Shown: positions 51,385 to 62,352 of the stretch, in pieces
Numbering within the stretch: position 1 is the stretch's first letter
Layout: every line of letters starts with the position of its first letter
NCBI GenBank assembly: GCA_038501195.1
Contig: JBBPUQ010000003.1
Location: 3,316,501 to 3,380,500, forward strand
Length of the DNA stretch: 64,000 nucleotides
Direction of reading: 5' to 3'
From: Nemania diffusa
Lineage: Eukaryota > Ascomycota > Sordariomycetes > Xylariales > Xylariaceae
The notes under the pieces: generated by a model
Databases searched by the model: none
The model's input: only the letters and a program-made list of their open reading frames with translations
Told to the model about the DNA's origin: nothing
Translations under genes and position numbers: made by a program

Positions 51385-52260
51385 TTAGGTTTCATTGGTG
51401 CCCCTATTCGCACTGACACCTTTGGCCTTGTTCTTTTCTTGTACATTGTTCGTCTGTTCCTTGCGGATATAGTCAAGCACTATCTGACAGTCCATCAGAT
51501 CCGAAACTTCACTAACACTCATGAGACCTTCATCAAATGCCTGAGCGATGTCAAAATAGTACAGCAGGTTGGTGAGGGTATGTTCTAGTAACTCGGACTC
51601 TCCGTTCTGGTACGCCCAGAGCATGACTCTATATGACAATTGATACGCCCTGTTGGTGACTCGTGTGACGATGAGCTTCATTATCAGGGGGGAGATACAT
51701 GAAGGGCTTTTGTCAAGATAGCGTTGTAGGTCGTCTTGATCTCTCTCGCTAAGAGTCGTGGCACCCCCGAGAAGCTTGTCGTGAATGAGTTGGAGCTCAA
51801 TCCAGTATGTTTCTGACTTGGTCGTGTTTGGAGATCTTTTATGAATGCCATCATCACCTGACAGCAGGTGAGAGTCATTGGGGCTGTTGTTGGTGCTGAG
51901 CGGGGGACTCATTTGGCGGATCTTTGAGGGACGGTCCGCTGTTTCTCCTTCAACGATGCCATTACACCTGCTAGGACCAAGGAGCACATTACTTGTGCTC
52001 TTTGGATACGGGGAAGTCTGCAAAGGAAACTGCACCCTGTCGTTGGAGAGTAAGTAAGTACGCTTTTGGCCGTGAGGATCTCTCTTAGGTGAAGGCGTGA
52101 TCGGTATTCTTGAAGAGTGAAACCGATATGGGCTGGAGAGAGTCGGTGCGGTGGGGGGTTTGGGAGGTAGGCCGGCCTTGCTTGCATCAGGGAGAGTTTT
52201 ATAAGGCTTGATAGTCGTGGGTGGCCGCGACGGAAGCTTGGGTATTGCTGTCTGATGCAT
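51385..52260 (-). CDS. Hypothetical protein of unknown family
   Basis: A single open frame of 291 codons starts at the ATG at 52260 (MHQTAIPKLP); an upstream in-frame ATG at 52305 is less likely. The N-terminal ~150 residues are Pro/Ser-rich and probably disordered. The C-terminal half is predicted helical (ELQLIHDKLLGG, LIVTRVTNRAYQLSYRVM, LLEHTLTNLLYYF, SDLMDCQIVLDYI) and ends in a charged tail. I recognise no domain. It lies between the SidI-like and SidF-like genes. Its promoter region is shared with the divergent SidF-like gene and contains three SreA-type sites, though these are closer to the latter. Codon composition and clean frame suggest a real gene. Confidence 0.65.
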   Translation of the reverse strand: MHQTAIPKLPSRPPTTIKPYKTLPDASKAGLPPKPPTAPTLSSPYRFHSSRIPITPSPKRDPHGQKRTYLLSNDRVQFPLQTSPYPKSTSNVLLGPSRCNGIVEGETADRPSKIRQMSPPLSTNNSPNDSHLLSGDDGIHKRSPNTTKSETYWIELQLIHDKLLGGATTLSERDQDDLQRYLDKSPSCISPLIMKLIVTRVTNRAYQLSYRVMLWAYQNGESELLEHTLTNLLYYFDIAQAFDEGLMSVSEVSDLMDCQIVLDYIRKEQTNNVQEKNKAKGVSANRGTNET

Positions 52261-53555
52261 GGTGAATGCTAGGAGCCCTGGTGATGGACCTAACAGACAA
52301 AACACAACAAGTTCAAACTCCAGATGATGTTGAAAAACTAGTGGTGAATTTCAAGTTGCTGAATATGCGATTTGAGTAGCTTATGAGCAATTGCGAGTCG
52401 ATGTTGGGCTACGAACCGCAGTTCAGAATTGGCGAATTCGGCTCATTATATTTGCGGTTCATAGAGCCGCTCGTGCAAATTGCTAGCAGCTTATTGGAGA
52501 TTGTCACAATCCCTTGATGTAACGAAGTTGGCGGTTGGATAGATCGGAACATACTAGAAGAGTAGGAACCTCATCCCGCGGTGTTGGCTGACTTAACTGT
52601 CCACTTAGGCGCGCGTGTTCTAACTGACGTTGAGCTCAGCCAATCAGAGTAAACTATCTAGAAAACCAACGCAACTTTCTGGTTCAGTTTCGAAGGTTTT
52701 TATCAAATGAATTGGCTGCGGAGAGTTACGAATAATCAATAGTTAACGATACAATCTACATACAATTATGTACTTAGGCTCTTTGGGACCTCCATCATTG
52801 CATCCTATAACTGAAGTTTCCTTTGGATAGCTATTAGCAATTCCCAAGAACCCGTACCCATATGAATAACCTAGATAAAAATAATAATAGAGAGCCTCTC
52901 CTACTAATTCGTAATCCAAACTTTTTCTCGATTTAGATTTACTTTAAGCCGAGTTTACAGTGCAAGGTGGGAGTTGTTACACCTTCGCTGGCGTGCACAT
53001 ATCATATTGATTACTCTAGAGTGGTTAAGATGCATCCTGCTCCAAAAGACTAATCGCCGCAACCTGCTCAAAGTCCAGCATGCTAGGTAGGATTCAGCCC
53101 AACCTTTCTTCCCTGTTTTTAGTGTTTTATAAATATTAGATTTATTACTCGTCTCGCTATATTCCTTCTACTTTTCCCTATTTTTCTCATTTCATATCTG
53201 TTTGATCCTCCACTAAGAGTCCCTTCCGCATTTATTGAATTGACGTCATTCGTAGTATAAAATATAGAATAAGTACATATGTAGCTACCTGGGTACTTGA
53301 TTACCTCTCTAGTTTTCTATCGCATACTGTACTACCTACACTGTACAATGTCTCTTTGCAAATATTCGGGCAATTTACCCAGTGGCTACCAAATTGAGAA
53401 TAGCCGAGGAAATTGAAAATTTCCGATCGTATTACAGTGTTCTATATACTGTACCGCATTGGTTTGTGGTAGATACATAGGTACGGTACGGTACCTCCTA
53501 TCATACGTAGGCGCGAAGCCAGGCCGAAGTCGGTGTTCCTAGCCCAGCTATTTCA

Positions 53556-53564
53556 TTATCAGAT
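53556..53564 (-). promoter_or_regulatory. SreA-type GATA site (1 of 3)
   Basis: TTATCAGATCCG on the plus strand; the minus strand reads the extended form CGGATCTGATAA. It lies 840 bp upstream of the SidF-like start. Confidence 0.65.
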
Positions 53565-53657
53565 CCGTCCGGGCTCCACTCTACAGTCCCGAACCAAATA
53601 TTGGACGAGTAACAAATAATCGCAGATGAGACAATAAAATAAAATAAAATAAAAAAA

Positions 53658-53666
53658 TTATCAGAT
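53658..53666 (-). promoter_or_regulatory. SreA-type GATA site (2 of 3)
   Basis: TTATCAGATCCG again, after an A/T-rich AAAAT repeat. Confidence 0.65.
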
Positions 53667-53714
53667 CCGGCTGCATTACCATCATCCACCCACACACCCA
53701 CCAGCCATTTAAAG

Positions 53715-53723
53715 TTATCAGAT
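53715..53723 (-). promoter_or_regulatory. SreA-type GATA site (3 of 3)
   Basis: The third identical TTATCAGATCCG, 57 bp after the second and 681 bp upstream of the SidF-like start. Confidence 0.65.
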
Positions 53724-54403
53724 CCGTGGGTGCATAGGCGCCAAGACGCCACCCAACAGCTCCCTGCCAATCCTCGTCGCCCGCGTGCGAGCCAACCAAG
53801 CACGCATTCGGCTCCCATTTCATCACCAGGGCGCCTTAGTGGTGAAAATTTCTGCAACCTGCCTCCTTAGCCGGTAGTGTTGGCTTGTCATCCCGAGTGT
53901 GTTGCATGTATCGCTCTGGCGTGGTACATGTACGGTACATCGTGACCCTCGACCCTGCTCGACCCTGCTTGTGAGGTGCCTAGTGTAGCTACAAGGGGTT
54001 TGAGGCAAGAGATGGCGCGCCCTCAGAGCGCACGCTAGCTACATACTTGCCGGACAGTCTTCGAGAAGCCGAAAATATTGCGTTGTTTGAGGTAGGTAGT
54101 GTGTCTAGTGATGGTACGATCTGACGTTCAGTGACACAATAGTAATAGGTATAAACACTAGGTATGAGGAAAGCAGCTATACGACTTTGTTCTAGTTCTA
54201 GAAGCGTGTTCTCCACCAATGCTTTGCTGCCTCGGGACACGTCGGTTATGCGATATACACGGTGAGGCCGTGATACTCTTCTAGACGCGAAACTTATTTT
54301 CCTGCATCTGGAACCCAAAGAAAAAAAGGTGAAGGACATTAACTTCAGAACACCAGTTGAGACATCTAGTGATTGTGCCACATTATCCTTCTCCGCAGTG
54401 ACA

Positions 54404-55828
54404 ATGGCTTCTCCTTCAGAAAACGAGCCTATTCTTAAGCTCCCGCATCCATACCAAACACCCTACGGCCTCAGCAAGACTTCACGGACAACAGAAGCCT
54501 CAGTCCCGCTATTCCAGATCAAACCCCTCAGCACCGATGGCAAGGCCACTCTCCCATCCGAACCCCTTCACAATGACCAGGTCTTCTTCACCGAGCCCGT
54601 AGACCTCAAGTCAAGCGAGCGACCTCCCGAGTCCAACAATACACCCTGGGGCCGCGCTCGCCGCTCGCCCTGTTCGACCTGGGTCTGGGACGGCGAGACA
54701 CCACCCACGCCGGGACAAGCATGGCTGCTCGTCTATGTACTCTTCACCTTACGACCCTCGATGGAGGGTTTCCGCCTCTCACTCGTCGGGTCCGGTAAGG
54801 AGGTCCTCTCAGCACAGCTCAAGACAGTCCTCCTCGCCATCGACCACCCGATAGCAACAGGGCTCACAGACGAGCTGTTCGTACCCCGGGGCACGTTCTG
54901 GCAAGGCGCCGGCTCGCCCTTCGGGCCGCGCACGGCCTGGATCCCCGAGGACGTGGACACGATGGCGACAGCCTCGGCGCCGGCGAGGCCGCTCTCGTCG
55001 TACCCGATCACGCCGCTCGAGCACGTCATGACGGCGGAGCCGGGGCAGGTGCTCACGTGGCACCCGCGGCGGCCGGCGAAGCCGCGCCCGGGGTCCGTCA
55101 TCTACAGCCGCTGGATCCCGCACCTGCGCGAGACGTTCAGCATGGTGGCGCTCGACTGGCGCGACGCCGAGCACCTTCGCCTCTTCCACGAGTGGCAGAA
55201 CGACCCGCGCGTCTCGCAGGGCTGGAACGAGACGGGCACCCTCGAGCAGCACCGCGAGTACCTGCGCAAGGCGCACGCTGATCCGCACCAGGTCACGGTT
55301 CTTGCGCGCTTCGAGGACACACCTTTTGCGTATTTCGAGATCTACTGGGGCAAGGTGAATATTCCCAAATTTTATTTATCCCCTGTTCTACGAGAGTGGA
55401 GAAATACCTAGATCTATAGACAAGCGTTCGTGAGTATGCTAACATGATTTTTTTCTGCTCTGTAGGAGGACCGCCTCGGCGCGTACTATAGCGCGGGCGA
55501 TTACGACCGCGGCCGACACTCACTCGTGGGCGACGTGCGTTTCCGCGGCCCGCACCGCGTTACGGCGTGGTGGTCGAGCCTGATGCACTTCATCTTCCTG
55601 GACGACCCGCGCACCATGTACATCATTGGCGAGCCGAAGTATACCAATAGCTCGGTGCTGGCGTACGATTTCATTCACGGGTTTGGACTGGACAAGTTCG
55701 TAGACCTCCCGCATAAGCGGTCTGCGTTCGTGCAATGCTCGAGGGAGAGGTTTTTCCAACTATCGCCTCTGCATGAGAGCGAGAAAGTGGTTGGGGGTAC
55801 ACTAGTCGGGCTGCTGCCGAAGCTATAG
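54404..55828 (+). CDS. sidF: Siderophore N5-hydroxyornithine acyltransferase, SidF-type
   Basis: Exons are 54404..55354 and 55466..55828; the 111-bp intron runs GTGAAT...TGTAG after a pyrimidine tract. The product has 437 residues. The ATG at 54404 is the first in-frame ATG. The N-terminal half is the SidF/SidL-specific region. The C-terminal ~190 residues (from about 245) form the IucB/AlcB-type GNAT domain, with [32 protein letters not shown] across the splice, and [14 protein letters not shown]. SidF moves an anhydromevalonyl group from CoA to N5-hydroxyornithine in fusarinine-type siderophore synthesis. Related SidL acetylates the same substrate, so the acyl group is not proven. The C-terminus is PKL, a plausible PTS1; Aspergillus SidF is peroxisomal. 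Three SreA-type sites lie upstream. 54870-55310 is very GC-rich. Confidence 0.88.
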
Positions 55829-56070
55829 AGAGCTAGATTTTTGGAGTTAATAACTAAATGCCATTTATGTTCCATTTTCTACCTCGCGAATTAATCGAAA
55901 TAAAAAGGCTAGGTTGAATGCATTCTCAAAGCTACTTTTGCTGAGTAATAAAAATGATAAGAGGTTACAAGCCACGTAAATCTGTGCTCATCAATTTCCC
56001 TATTATCTATACCCGTCCATCTACAACGCCTCGCGCCCTTGTAAAGCAATCCTCATTCCGTTCATCATAA

Positions 56071-57461
56071 CTAAGCTGTGATACCGCCAAGACGGAGGTG
56101 GTCCCAGACAACTGCGATGGCATTGGTTAGCGCGGTCCGAGATAAATCAGGGGAGGAACTTACTTCTGAAGCCCAAATCGTCCTCAAAGAAAAGCTGCAT
56201 GACCTGGGGGCCGTAGTTCATGCCCTCGGACCCGTACGAGATGCCGTTCTTGCCCACGGCCAGGCCGATCATGGGCGGGGTCTTGCCGAGCTGGGTGAAC
56301 TCGGGCGTCCTGCCTTGCAGCTGCTGCAGCATGATCTGGTGGATGTTGAGGGCGGCGATCTTGCCCTCATATAGCGCGCCGCCGCAGCGCTTGATGCCCG
56401 ACCAGTGGATCATGTCGCCCGTGGCGAAGTGCGAGTCGGCGTTGGGGACGTCAGTGGGTAGCTGCATGGTTGGCCGTACGTTCACGTAGCCGTCGCTGTC
56501 AAGGGCGGCTTGAGGTAGGTAGCCTGAGGACGGGATGCTGTTCGAGATGGCTGTGATGACCTCGCTCGCGACCATCTTGTGGCCGTTGGTAAACTCGACC
56601 TCGTACAGCAGCGACCCGTCCGCGGCCTTGGTGGGTATGCTGCTTGCTAGGCGGTGGTTTAGGAGAACCTCGAGGCCCGACTGCTCTGCCAATTCGAGCG
56701 CGCAGTCCTTGACCATATCTGGCAACGGCTCGGCGGATAGGAGCTTGTCTCTCGAGTGGGCGAGTGTCACTTGGACACTCGGCTTTGTGTACTTCAACTC
56801 GGCGGCCATCTCAATGCCAACGGCGCCTATTCAACCTAGTCAGCGAGATTCACGATCATCATCTAAGTAGATAGATCTCACCTCCGCCTACAACGAGCAC
56901 TGGAGCGGTGCTGTTGAGGACCCTATCACAGTGCGCTCCAACTTCCGCGAGGTACGCCTCCCGGGTCAGGGCCTGCGGCACAACTGGCCATGTCCTCCGC
57001 AAGCCCGTGGCCGCGATGAAGAAGTCATAGCTTTCTACCCTCGTCTTGTGAGTTTTGCGCTCGGCGATGATAGCTGTCTTGTTTTCACAGTCGACTTTGG
57101 TGATACTGCCTTGGACGAAAGTCACATTTGGGCGTTGTAGTACTTTGACGTGCTTGTACTCTACCCAAGCCTTCTCCGCGTATTCTCTCGAGGCCATAGC
57201 GAGTGGCGAGCCGATTAGATGGTCTAGTGTTCTACATCAGTACGACCAGATGATAAAAACCGAAAGTAAGGCAGATTTGGTAAACATACAGTACCCATCG
57301 CGTTCGTCGATGATGGTAACATCAACAGATATGGGGGAGTCAATCGTGTCGCATTTCTCGAGGAGGTTGATCGCCGCCGACAAACCGGCGTAGCAACCGC
57401 CCGCTATGAGAACACGGTACTGGCACGCTGGAATACTAGCATTCATAACGGCATCCATCAT
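56071..57461 (-). CDS. FAD-dependent NAD(P)H oxidoreductase, AMID/FSP1-like
   Basis: Four exons on the minus strand: 57461..57290, 57223..56882, 56826..56164 and 56111..56071, with introns of 66, 55 and 52 bp and matching phases; 405 residues. The short last exon (IVWDHLRLGGITA) is added because a GTAAGT donor interrupts the conserved DDLGFR block. The FAD-binding GGCYAG is at about 21-26, DERDGYYHLIGSPLA is joined by splice 1, and the NAD(P)H-binding GGGAVGIEMAAEL is joined by splice 2. The later ATGDMIHW and GKNGISYG blocks fit the family. AIFM2/FSP1-type enzymes pass electrons from NAD(P)H to quinones. It converges on the SidF-like gene with 242 bp between stops. Its upstream region has two SreA-type sites, so an iron-linked redox role is inferred. 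The second ATG (57458) is also possible. Confidence 0.9.
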
Positions 57462-58217
57462 CTTGGTTAGGTATGGGGGGTAATGATCTGAAGGACTGAA
57501 GCAGGAGCGTGAATGGTGTTCTAGAAGTTGAGTTGAAACGAGGCCCAATTCATCCGACTTCCACAAAACAGGCGGTGTGTCCCTTTTCACAAAAAGACCC
57601 GAGCAAGAACACGACACATCCGCTTCCGAGTCCCATGGGTAATAGCGACCATATTCTCCACGGTCCCAGAACCCAGTCAGCACTTACACTACCGAGACAA
57701 CTAACGAGTCCAAGAACAGGGATGAGCCAGACCCGAAGCAATGAACCGGAACTGCCTCGTACGGGGTAGTGTACGTAGCAGTACAGAGTACAGTACGCAG
57801 GGTCAGAGAGGACAGCTTGGCCGCGGTGGAAGCTATGTATGACTAGCTTCAAACATTTGTGGGAGATGCTCATTACTGATCTAGATAAGTACACCCCAGC
57901 TCCGAGAAGTCCAAGACTGTGCCCATGCTGTGCCGATGTCGCCTGGTGGGCGCAAGTGGACTCGGGTACCGACGTTCGTAAAACAGCGGGCCGGATATCT
58001 CATCGGAAGAGTCCCTCAACTACATAGACAAGTAAGTACAACTCTATTTGCATACTTAAGAACAAGAGAGAGAGAGATGCAGTAGGTACTTGGAAGGAGA
58101 CGAATCGGTTAGAAGAGACTGCCATCTACATGTACTTACAGATCAGTATTAGCATAATCGCAAAAGGACGTGACAGTGTGAAAGTAGTGCCTCTCTCTCC
58201 CGCATCAGTTTAGTTTG

Positions 58218-58226
58218 ATCTGATAA
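58218..58226 (+). promoter_or_regulatory. SreA-type GATA site
   Basis: Exact ATCTGATAA (GATC-type, without the CGG extension), 757 bp upstream of the oxidoreductase start. Confidence 0.55.
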
Positions 58227-58326
58227 CAAACGGCGCCATCAAAGAAATCACGCAATAAACAGTACGTATGAGCCACGCGTGTCCGGTTCGGGCTCTCTGA
58301 TCGGCAAGGTGCATGTGGGGAAATGG

Positions 58327-58335
58327 TTATCAGAT
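58327..58335 (-). promoter_or_regulatory. SreA-type GATA site
   Basis: TTATCAGATCCG on the plus strand, identical to the three copies before the SidF-like gene; 866 bp upstream of the oxidoreductase start. Confidence 0.6.
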
Positions 58336-60486
58336 CCGCTCAGTGCAGGGATCCCTGGCATGTTCAGTACTTAGCAGTACTCATCGATACAAGCCACATA
58401 GATTAGGTCTGTAGTGGTACAGTACCTAGTACATTTACCCGGTACGAAATACAGTGCAGAATCTGTCAAACTTCACATGGCTTAGACACGGAAAGGCTCG
58501 GCCAACGTCGGTCTCTACGCGACCCTATAAATCTCCTTTAGATAGATGTCTCCTGAGTTAGTTGCGTAGTTTCATATCAAATTAGCTGTTCGGTAGATTG
58601 TCAATCCTAAGGCTTTTTATAAGAACATGTCGGGAATCTAGAAACATATTAGTTCACCTCGTTAACCAAACAAGGACCAACTTAGATATCCTAGGCTTAT
58701 ATAGCCTTCTTTGCTCCCTCTTCAGATCCCAACTAGAGCTTGTAGACGTGTCTCTGATGCTAATGCTGCTCAAACCGGCATGAGACCAAATTGCTGTGGC
58801 CCACATCCCTGCGACGTAAATACCAGCAGGGTGCTAACGACATCATAGCATCTTGAGAAGCCTCCAATTTCTTCCAATGACCAAAAAATTGTTCGCCGTG
58901 AGAGCCAGTGTCCCAACACCCGAAGACTCCGGTATTCTAGTGTGCGAGGAACCCAATGACCAATAAAACTCACCAAGCCTATTCTATCTTAGCTTCATAT
59001 AAAATCACAAGATCGAGCTTTCTTCAGGGTCTCATTATAATCTAATCATAGCTATATCGTCGAATGGTCACTTTTAAACCCACGCACTAACGACATGCTT
59101 CTGTGAAGAACTAAGCATTGATACATGGATAATGTTAATACAAGCTTTCATCCCAGGAATAAAACAACGGCCAAGTTCGACTAAGAATCTTAAAGCTCTG
59201 TTAATAATGTAACTTCAAAGTATGCAGGGTAGTGTAACCGCACCTGCTGCTCTTTAAATATAATATTAGGGCAGAGACAGAAATATAATTTATGGCAAAA
59301 TACCACAATCCTGCAATTTTCCTGACTACCTAGATAGGTAATCACTTAGATCCCTTCGTTATCTTCCGCTTCCCAGCTTCAATATCCTACCAACTTGTGC
59401 CCCGTCGTTGAGTTGAGTTTAAGAAGCTGTTCCTCTCAACAACTCAGCAGGCAGAGCGCAATACAAAGATGCAACCATCCTTCATGTAGAACTACCAGTT
59501 TCTAAGTCTTGGAGTGCGCCATCCTCGGTTTTAACGTTGTGGCATCTGGCTTTCTCGGTTGTCGTTGCTTCGAGACGCTTAAGTTCTCTCTTTAAGATAT
59601 CGAGGATGCGTGGTGTAGCATTGAGTAAGACCTGGTTGACTATCTTAGTGGTAGCTTCAATATTAGCGAGCTAATATTTAGGCAGAATTTGGTGAAGCAA
59701 AGAGGCGATTACGTTGCATACCTTGTCTTGCGGCCCGTGTCCCTCTTTCTGACCAGTCTGTCGCTGTCTTTTGCAACAATAAATAGTAGAAGGCATATTG
59801 GACTTGTATTTTGTTGTGTGTAGTTGTTCGATAAGAGACAAGACCGATGATGATGATTGATGGTGATGATTTGGGGCAGAGAAAATTTTGATAGCTTTTA
59901 TAATCCAACTTGCATTAGCTGGGTAGTTTGGCAGGCACCTTCTAGTTGAAAGATTGATGCCTAGTGCGGAGTTCTGGCGCCAGGCCGCGAAAGCCAGCTT
60001 ATGCTGGCGCAGCGCCTCCTCTACGCCCTGTGAAGTTATAGCATGTCCTATAGCGCGGTCTATTGACTGTTGAATCCAGCAGGAATTATGGTTCGCTAGT
60101 CTACCGCGTAATAGTGCGCTGATTACATCAATGCTCATTGGCTGAGGTGCTGAACAATATAGCGCCAGCACATACACTGGCTGCGCCATGGCGTGCGCCG
60201 CGTTAGCCAACAGTGAGCAGCAGCCGCGGCAAGTGAGTCAACCCTGCACCGGAAGTTACCTGTCGTGCCATTTCTATATAACGAGAACTTGCCCAACAAG
60301 CACTAGAAGAGATTGTTGTATTTTGTTGTAACTACTAACTTTAACTTAGGGCTCTTCGATCATTCCTTTAATATATAAGAATAACGCCGTATGAGTGCGA
60401 AGCCGTATTAAAACCACGCCATATGTTCTCACGGGCCGGCTTCTCGGAAACTCCACAACTCTCTAGCAGTCTCGTCTTTGGTGGAA

Positions 60487-61325
60487 ATGGCGGCGAAATC
60501 CAACGACGGTAAGGTCAACAGCGGAAGAATTGATGGGCGAGATGGCTTTGGTATATCTCTCACTCGTAACCCACTCTAGTCTAAGCCTCTAACATTTAGA
60601 TAGGGAATGAGCCTCTGCAATGCGACAATTCAGACTATCAGATTCTACCAGAAGAATTAGACTTCTCCGAGGCAAGCTGGATATCAGAATACAATTTCAA
60701 CAGCGCTCGATTCGAGGGCCTAGTCGGCGATTACAACATGGGGGCTATGTCCCTAAACGCGGGGGTTCCTGTATCGCACTTATTCTCACAACCTTTGGCA
60801 GTCGCATCACTCACTCAAACAGGGGAATTACTTACCCCTAATACTGAGTATTTAGAAGGCACCACCTATTCTCCGCCAGGATCTACTGCTGAGTCTCTGC
60901 CTGCTCCAAAGAGCACTTGGACAATTGAGCAGGAAAAATACCTCCTGGCGGCTAAGAAAAGTGGCTGCTCGTTCAAAGCCATCAGTGCCGCCATGAACCA
61001 GACATTCGGCATCGAGAGGAACACCAATGTTCTGTCCAAGAAGTATCGCGCCATCAGAGATCGCAGTGTGCCTGAAAGCGTGAGTTTTCACCCATAGCAA
61101 GAAGAGAACTTTGCCTAGCCTTATTCTGTACTTTGGTAACTAATAACAGCTTCCTAGGTTCTTGATCAAGCATTGAGGAACACTCTACCCGATATGCTAC
61201 AAGTCCTCGAAGAGGAAATGCGCAGGCTCGACCCTGGCGGTCTAGACAAGCAACACTATAGCGAGATACGCCAGGAGTTACTTAGGAAACTACCAGGCTT
61301 TGTACATCGATTGGATCTCTCCTAG
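60487..61325 (+). CDS. Small SANT/Myb-like nuclear protein candidate
   Basis: Exons are 60487..60550, 60604..61079 and 61158..61325, with introns of 53 bp (GTATAT...GATAG, TCTAAC branch) and 78 bp (GTGAGT...CCTAG). All phases match and the product has 235 residues. Residues about 126-175 (TWTIEQEKYLLAAKKSGCSF, then ISAAMNQTFGIERN and LSKKYRAIRD) have the tryptophan start, three-helix spacing and ends of a fungal Myb/SANT-like DNA-binding domain. The third exon is a charged helix (MLQVLEEEMRRLD) that could dimerise. Probably a DNA-binding protein of unknown target. The exon model depends on my splice choices, but each restores an open frame. Confidence 0.7.
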
Positions 61326-62352
61326 CCAAACGATTGGGCTATAAGCACTTAGAACTCCTAGGATTGTTTCTAGCTCCTCTTTCTGTTATCTTCTATAGCA
61401 ATAGGCATAGTCATAGTTGTATTGAACTCCTACCTAAGTGGCGCCTGGTAGTCTTATAGATGAAAGTTCGAAACATCGATATTTCTTTACGATTGGGACT
61501 AGAGTCTGGACTTCTCTGTTAGTAATTAAGCATCATTGGCGCTAATCGTAAAAATCATTCTTTTCATTATTATCTTATAGAAGAGAATTGACCCTCTCCT
61601 CTATGTTGTCGAGGCGGATCTAGTCTAAGTTCTTCGATCAGGTATAGAAGCGCTAGTGGTGCCTCAGACAGTTCATAGCGATTGTATTGGATTTTGACGA
61701 GGATTTTATCACATTTTTATACTCTGCATCAGGGAAAAAAAAGAGGGCGAAAAAGAGGGCGCAACCAGGGAACGCTCAGGGGTCATATGTGAATTTAGGT
61801 AAGAGAACGAGGAGATTCTCGAGAAATTGTATGGCCGGGGGGAGTTTGAGAGGAATTCTGAGGGTTCAGTGGGAAAAGGTCTATGATGATGTAGGTCGAG
61901 CAGTCCACTGCGTTTTCTTTAATTTTCTAGCTTGACTAACCTTGACATGACTCGTTAAGCTGGGTAACACAATAAGTCGACTACGGTCTTCGTACCGAAG
62001 GCGCGATATTGAACTAGTGCACGTAAGCTACTTAAAAGTGCGGATATCTACAATATCAATAGCTTTATATATATCCTCCAGGGAAATGGGACAACATATA
62101 AGTTGAAGATTTCCCACCTAGGTTATATAAAGGTTTAAAAATATCGATATTATTATAAAAAATTATTAGTTAATCTATTTTTATCAAAATCTTTAATGAT
62201 AATATTTAGTTTTAACTGTTGTTCTTGTTTATGTATCAACAACTAAGACTGACAGACAGACCGACAGACCGGCAAAACAGTAACCATAAGCAGGTACGAG
62301 GAGCATGAGATAAGCGTTATGAGCGAGAGCCTGAGGACCTGCGTATACCTGG
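61326..62352. other. AT-rich spacer between convergent genes
   Basis: Both flanking genes end here. Very AT-rich at 62,030-62,220. An open frame at 61687-61935 is Lys/Arg-rich and unsupported. Confidence 0.5.

Larger units (their letters stand above)
52261..54403. promoter_or_regulatory. Divergent region between unknown gene and SidF-like gene
   Basis: 2.1 kb without a supported gene. It contains three exact SreA-type sites clustered within 170 bp (53556-53723), 680-850 bp before the SidF-like start. An inverted pair GAACCGCA/TGCGGTTC lies near 52411-52462, close to the unknown gene's start. Open frames on the minus strand (53501-54381) have no recognisable motif. Confidence 0.55.
57462..60486. 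other. Promoter of the oxidoreductase and gene-poor spacer
   Basis: The first ~900 bp upstream of the minus-strand oxidoreductase hold two SreA-type sites (58218, 58327). The remainder is AT-rich without a supported gene. A minus-strand open frame at 59671-60210 (179 codons) has no recognised domain; it could be a real small gene or a decayed repeat. Confidence 0.5.

Noticed and set aside
54809..55288. Minus-strand frame of 159 codons
   Set aside because: It is the shadow of the GC-rich part of the SidF-type gene, made of Arg/Glu/His-rich sequence without a domain.
59671..60210. 179-codon minus-strand frame as a definite gene
   Set aside because: No recognised domain and no supporting splice or context; kept only as a possibility in the spacer description.
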